A DNA stretch of 7,124 nucleotides from Giesbergeria sp. (GTDB lineage: Bacteria > Pseudomonadota > Gammaproteobacteria > Burkholderiales > Burkholderiaceae_C). Shown here one piece after another: positions 4,167-7,124 of this stretch (the stretch's first letter is position 1; each line of letters begins with the position of its first letter). The notes under the pieces were generated by a model. It did no database searches. It was not told the DNA's origin and saw nothing but the letters and a program-made list of their open reading frames with translations. Position numbers and translations under genes: made by a program. The stretch spans positions 1 through 7,124 of the forward strand of contig JAUYGP010000274.1 of assembly GCA_030690515.1 (NCBI GenBank). The letters are read 5' to 3'.

Positions 4167-5174
4167 ATGAAACCCGGCACTCCTGTTTTGCGCTCCACAC
4201 GACTGTTGGACCAGATCCGCGAACGCATTCGCTACCTTCACTATAGCCTCAGTACCGAGAAGGCCTACCTGTACTGGGTTCGCTTTTTCATCCGCTGGCA
4301 TGGTCGTATAGGGGGTATGCGCCATCCACGGGAGATGGGTGCGCCAGAGGTGGAGGCGTTTTTGACCATGCTGGCCACCGAGCGCCGGGTATCGACATCC
4401 ACGCACAACCAGGCGCTCAGCGCCTTGTTGTTTCTTTACCGGGAAGTGCTGGCGATTGATTTGCCTTGGCTCGATGGCGTGAACCGCCCGGCGCAAAAGC
4501 GCCGAATTCCCAGTGTGTTGACCAAGGAGGAAGTGACCGCGCTGTTCCAGTTTCTGGACTCGGACATGCGGCTGTTGGCGCAATTGCTGTACGGCACGGG
4601 CATGCGGCTGATGGAGGGGTTGCGGCTGCGCATCAAGGATGTGGACTTTGACCGCCACGTCATCATCGTGCGCGAGGCCAAGGGCAATAAAGACCGGGTG
4701 GTGATGTTGCCACGCGCTTTGGTTCCAGCATTGCGCCAGCAGTGGTTACATGCGCGGTGTGTTTGGGAACAGGACCGGCAGGCGCAGCGCGGTGGAGTGC
4801 AAACGCCGCATGCGCTGGAGCAAAAGTATCCCCTGGTTGGCAGTACCTGGGGGTGGTTTTGGTTGTTTCCCTCACCTACATTTTCTGTGGACCCGCAGTC
4901 AGGCGCTGAACGCCGCCATCACTTGTATGAAGAAAGGCTGCAACGTGCTGTCAAGAAAGCTGTGGCACAGGCAGGTATTTACAAGCCCGTTTCTGTACAC
5001 ACCCTGCGTCACAGCTTTGCCACGCACTTGCTGCAGTCGGGCACCGATATCCGTACGGTGCAGGAGCTTTTGGGCCACAGCGATGTATCCACCACCATGA
5101 TCTACACGCATGTGCTGAAGGTGGCTGCTGGCGGAGCGGTCAGCCCGTTGGACGCCTTGGGTTTTGGTGTATGA
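4167..5174 (+). CDS. intI: Integron integrase IntI (tyrosine recombinase), 335 aa
   Basis: IntI inserts circular cassettes at attI and excises them by acting on folded single-stranded attC. The N-terminal SAM-like domain (about 13-105) contains LLDQIRERIRYLHYSLSTEKAYLYWVRFFIRWHG, and the catalytic domain follows from about 115. All catalytic residues are present: Arg147 (TGMRLMEGL), Lys172 (EAKGNKDR), His278 and Arg281 (HTLRHSFATHLL), His304 (LLGHSDV) and the nucleophile Tyr313 (TMIYTHVL). The region 214-255 (PHALEQKYPLVGSTWGWFWLFPS to RRHHLYEE) is the insertion found only in integron integrases. The ATG lies just after the LexA box; the Shine-Dalgarno sequence (AGG, 4153-4155) is weak. Length is usual for IntI. 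Compared from memory with IntI1 and IntI3, it is related but clearly not class 1, 2 or 3. Four extra residues (RIGG, 47-50) sit after FIRWHG, where IntI1 goes straight to VRHP. The catalytic arginine is followed by LME rather than the ISE of IntI1. Confidence 0.97.
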   Translation: MKPGTPVLRSTRLLDQIRERIRYLHYSLSTEKAYLYWVRFFIRWHGRIGGMRHPREMGAPEVEAFLTMLATERRVSTSTHNQALSALLFLYREVLAIDLPWLDGVNRPAQKRRIPSVLTKEEVTALFQFLDSDMRLLAQLLYGTGMRLMEGLRLRIKDVDFDRHVIIVREAKGNKDRVVMLPRALVPALRQQWLHARCVWEQDRQAQRGGVQTPHALEQKYPLVGSTWGWFWLFPSPTFSVDPQSGAERRHHLYEERLQRAVKKAVAQAGIYKPVSVHTLRHSFATHLLQSGTDIRTVQELLGHSDVSTTMIYTHVLKVAAGGAVSPLDALGFGV

Positions 5175-5262
5175 CAGACCGCCGTGCGGTGGATGAATGA
5201 ACGTCTCGTTGGGGTCGCAAACAGTCCTTGACACCCCACCCCTTTCGTCAAAGCCAACGCCC
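5175..5262. other. Convergent gap between intI and nnrS; no convincing terminator
   Basis: The 88 bases contain a short hairpin directly after the intI stop (ACCGC-CGT-GCGGT, 5178-5190) without a T-run. A looser TTGAC/GTCAA pair stands further on (5228-5252). Neither makes a strong intrinsic terminator. No core site or repeat marks a platform boundary here. Confidence 0.4.
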
Positions 5263-6495
5263 CTACCCCTCACACCCCCACAACCCGTCCGCCCGCACCC
5301 GCCACAGCACCGGCGCGATGAACACGCACAGCAGTCCAAACGCGGCCACCCAGCACAGCCCGGCCAGCGCCATCCAGGCCACTGAATAGTCCCCCGCCCA
5401 CGCCGCCCCTGCGCGCAGCAGCGCGGCCAAGGCGATCAGGCCTGCGCCCCACACACTCCACGCACGCTCATCCATCGCCAGGCCGCAGTGCGCGCGCCCG
5501 GCGATGCAGATCACGGCGTAGATGGCCAGGCCCATGGCGCCCACGGTCAGCAGGTGGCGCCCCGCCGTCACGCCTGGGCCACCGGCCAGCAGGGCCCAGC
5601 CCATGAGCCCGTAGCCCAGCGCCATGCACAGGTACACGGTGTAGAGCATGAGCGGCCAGCGCCGCAGCAGCGGGCGGCCCACGTGCCAGTCGCCCAGCAG
5701 GTTGAACAGCGCTGCGGCGCTGGCGCAGGCCAGCCAACCAGCGGTAGCGCCACCGGGCTGCGCAAACTCGGCGAACGTGAACAGCGCAATGCACAGCACG
5801 GCCAGATTGCGCCGGGGTGGGCGGGCCAGATAAGGCTCGGCGCCGGTGCCTGCCTGGTCGATGGCGCGGTTGACGATGCGCATGGAGATGCGGCTCATGG
5901 CGATGACGATGAGCACCATCAGCAGGCCCAGAAAGGCGTGCAGCCAGCGCATGGGGTACTGGCCGCGCAGCGCATCAAGGTAAAAACCCGCCACCAGCAA
6001 CGCCATGCCTGCCAGCGCCCAGCCAAAGGCGTGGTGGCGCTGGCCTGCGGGCGTGCGCAAGGCGGGCCACAGCAGTGCGACAAGGGTGCCCAGCAAGGCA
6101 AGCTGCGCTGCACCCGCCACGGCCAGTGCGGGCCACCCGGCCACGCCGGACAACCAAAAGCCCGCGCGGCCCAGCAGCCACAGCGCCACCAGCCCACGCG
6201 CCGTGTGCGGGCTGGCACTGGAGGTGGCCGTGAACTCGGGCACCGCAGTCAGCACAAAGCCCGCCACCGCTGCCAGGCCAAAGCCCAGCAGCAGCTCGTG
6301 CGCGTGCCACACCAGCGCGCCACCGGCCACGGGTGGCGGCGTCAGGCCCAGCGCCAGCGCGGCGCTCCACAGCGCGATGAGCAGCACGGCAGAGCCCATG
6401 GTGAGCAGGAAGAAGGGGCGCATGGCGCACATCCACACCGGGTGCGCGCGCGACAGCAGGCCGGGCGGGGTCATCACGGGGGCGGTCATCCGCAT
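5263..6495 (-). CDS. nnrS: NnrS-family haem/copper membrane protein, about 408-410 aa
   Basis: NnrS proteins are polytopic inner-membrane proteins that bind haem and copper and help cells cope with nitric oxide, often near denitrification genes. The protein here has the hallmarks: an N-terminal AHPVWMCAMRPFFLLTMG, the histidine motif WHAHELLLGFGLAAVAGFVLTAVPEFT (His64 and His66), and the C-terminal AGRHLLTVGAMGLAIYAVICIAGRAHCGLAMDE (about 311-343). By eye it has about twelve hydrophobic helices over its length, the family norm. The start can be the ATG at 6493-6495 or the one at 6487-6489. I favour the latter, because it overlaps the stop of the upstream ATPase gene as ATGA, a sign of coupling. 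The gene is very GC-rich, in contrast to the cassettes. It converges on intI, with 88 bases between the stops. Confidence 0.9.
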   Translation of the reverse strand: MRMTAPVMTPPGLLSRAHPVWMCAMRPFFLLTMGSAVLLIALWSAALALGLTPPPVAGGALVWHAHELLLGFGLAAVAGFVLTAVPEFTATSSASPHTARGLVALWLLGRAGFWLSGVAGWPALAVAGAAQLALLGTLVALLWPALRTPAGQRHHAFGWALAGMALLVAGFYLDALRGQYPMRWLHAFLGLLMVLIVIAMSRISMRIVNRAIDQAGTGAEPYLARPPRRNLAVLCIALFTFAEFAQPGGATAGWLACASAAALFNLLGDWHVGRPLLRRWPLMLYTVYLCMALGYGLMGWALLAGGPGVTAGRHLLTVGAMGLAIYAVICIAGRAHCGLAMDERAWSVWGAGLIALAALLRAGAAWAGDYSVAWMALAGLCWVAAFGLLCVFIAPVLWRVRADGLWGCEG

Positions 6496-7124
6496 CGCAT
6501 CCTCCGCGCGGTGGGGGTGGCGTCGCCTTGCTGCGGCAGCGGCTGCAGGGGCAGCACGCGCGCCTCGGGGGGCGGCAGGGTGTCGGCAAATTCACCGGCG
6601 GCGCAGGCGCCTTCTTCCACCAGCGCATCCAACCCAAAGGCCGCGCGCACGGCGGGCACGCGCAGCAGCTCGGCGGTGTCGTGGTAGACCATGGCGTCGG
6701 TGCGCGCCAGCGCCGGGCCGGGGGGCGTGTGCCGGTGCACGATGCGGCCCGGCCCGGCGGCCATGACGAGCACGGTGTCGGCCAGGCGCACGGCCTCCAT
6801 GAGGTCGTGCGTGATCATCAGCACGGCCGTGCCTTGCTCGGCCTGGTGGCGCAGCAGCAGGCGGTGCAGCTGCGCCTTGAGGCCGATGTCGAGCGCGGCG
6901 AAGGGCTCGTCCATCAGCAGCACATCGGGCTGCAGCACCAGGGCGCGCGCCAGCGCGGCGCGGCTTTGCATGCCGCCTGAGAGCTGGTGCGGGTAGGCGG
7001 CCAGGGCTTCAAAGTCCAGCCCCAGCACGGCGCCCATGGCGTGGGCGCGCTCACGCGCGGCGACCCGCGCCATGCCCCGTGCGCGCAGGCCCAGGGCGAT
7101 GTTGTCGGCGGTGGTCTGCCAGGG
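6486..7124 (-). CDS. ABC transporter ATP-binding protein, C-terminal 212 aa (runs off right edge)
   Basis: The frame is open to the right edge, so the true start and the Walker A motif lie outside; the ATG at 7073 is internal. Visible residues begin with the Q-loop (PWQTTADNIALGL). The signature LSGGMQ comes at about 48-53, Walker B VLLMDEP at 68-74, the D-loop ALD at 77-79 and the switch histidine in MITHD at 106. These, with HQLSGGMQSRAALARAL, fit the nitrate/sulfonate/taurine importer class (SsuB, TauB, NrtD type). The last 80 or so residues form an Ala/Pro-rich extension. The cargo cannot be told without the permease and binding protein, which should lie further right. Its TGA (6486-6488) overlaps the nnrS start, so the two are co-translated; the pairing hints at nitrogen oxide metabolism but does not prove it. 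Confidence 0.9.
   Translation of the reverse strand, partial: PWQTTADNIALGLRARGMARVAARERAHAMGAVLGLDFEALAAYPHQLSGGMQSRAALARALVLQPDVLLMDEPFAALDIGLKAQLHRLLLRHQAEQGTAVLMITHDLMEAVRLADTVLVMAAGPGRIVHRHTPPGPALARTDAMVYHDTAELLRVPAVRAAFGLDALVEEGACAAGEFADTLPPPEARVLPLQPLPQQGDATPTARRMRCG

Larger units (their letters stand above)
494..5174. mobile_element. Chromosomal integron: intI, attI and a six-cassette array
   Basis: The platform consists of an integrase gene on the plus strand (4167-5174), an attI site next to its start, and cassettes read on the minus strand away from it. This is the standard divergent integron layout. Crossover points (G^TT on the minus strand) lie at 4033/4032, 3122/3121, 2696/2695, 2084/2083, 1657/1656, 1192/1191 and 625/624. 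They give cassettes of 911, 426, 612, 427, 465 and 567 bp. For each cassette the first six bases (TTAGCC, TTAGGC, TTAGGC, TTAGGG, TTAGCC, TTAGAC from C1 to C6) complement its own R'' box exactly. No transposon or 3'-conserved segment of class 1 type is visible. The left limit is uncertain because of the odd 125-bp segment and the IS. Confidence 0.93.

Noticed and set aside
4012..4200. N-terminal extension of the zinc-ribbon gene up to 4200
   Set aside because: It would read through attI and the intI promoter; the ATG at 4009-4011 inside the cassette is the sensible start.
5178..5190. Hairpin after the intI stop as an intrinsic terminator
   Set aside because: The stem is only five base pairs and has no U-tract.
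5488..6687. A 399-codon open frame on the plus strand, and other long frames over 5260-7070
   Set aside because: They are antisense shadows in very GC-rich DNA; their composition (Gln, His, Ala, Gly strings) is unlike real proteins, while the minus-strand frames encode NnrS and an ABC ATPase with clear motifs.

Overview
This window holds a chromosomal-type integron between the start of an IS110-family insertion sequence on the left and a GC-rich host locus (an NnrS-type membrane protein gene and an ABC-transporter ATPase gene) on the right. The very GC-rich flank, the LexA box of CTGT-N8-ACAG type and the resemblance of the integrase to IntI1 and IntI3 suggest a betaproteobacterium, most likely of the Comamonadaceae. 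That assignment is inference; nothing here fixes the genus.

Layout, left to right. 1-350 is the 5' part of a DEDD transposase of the IS110 family, read on the minus strand and leaving the window. 351-493 is its untranslated upstream region. 494-625 is an ORF-less segment of 125 bp bounded by two identical integron core sites. 625-4032 is an array of six gene cassettes, all read on the minus strand away from the integrase. 4027-about 4090 is attI. 4112-4154 is the integrase promoter with a LexA box. 4167-5174 is the integrase gene on the plus strand. 5263-6495 and 6486-7124 are nnrS-like and ABC ATPase genes on the minus strand.

The cassettes, counted from attI, are: C1 (3122-4032), a zinc-ribbon protein plus a frameshifted PD-(D/E)XK nuclease-like protein; C2 (2696-3121), an AT-rich hypothetical protein; C3 (2084-2695), a GNAT acetyltransferase; C4 (1657-2083), a 95-aa protein with a C-terminal membrane anchor plus an overlapping 44-codon ORF that reads through the attC; C5 (1192-1656), a three-helix membrane protein; C6 (625-1191), a 155-aa membrane protein. 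Each cassette begins with TTRRRY, and in all six cases this is the exact complement of the R'' box of that cassette's own attC. This fixes the cassette boundaries without any database. No antibiotic-resistance gene, qacE or sul1 is present, so this is not a clinical class 1 integron.

How it works together: IntI would be induced by DNA damage when LexA leaves the box overlapping its promoter, and would then insert, excise or shuffle cassettes at attI, where three copies of a 9-bp repeat look like integrase-binding sites. I could not identify a convincing cassette promoter (Pc). The cassette genes have different base compositions and unrelated attC sites, which fits separate acquisition. The right flank is ordinary host DNA: two translationally coupled genes that converge on intI.
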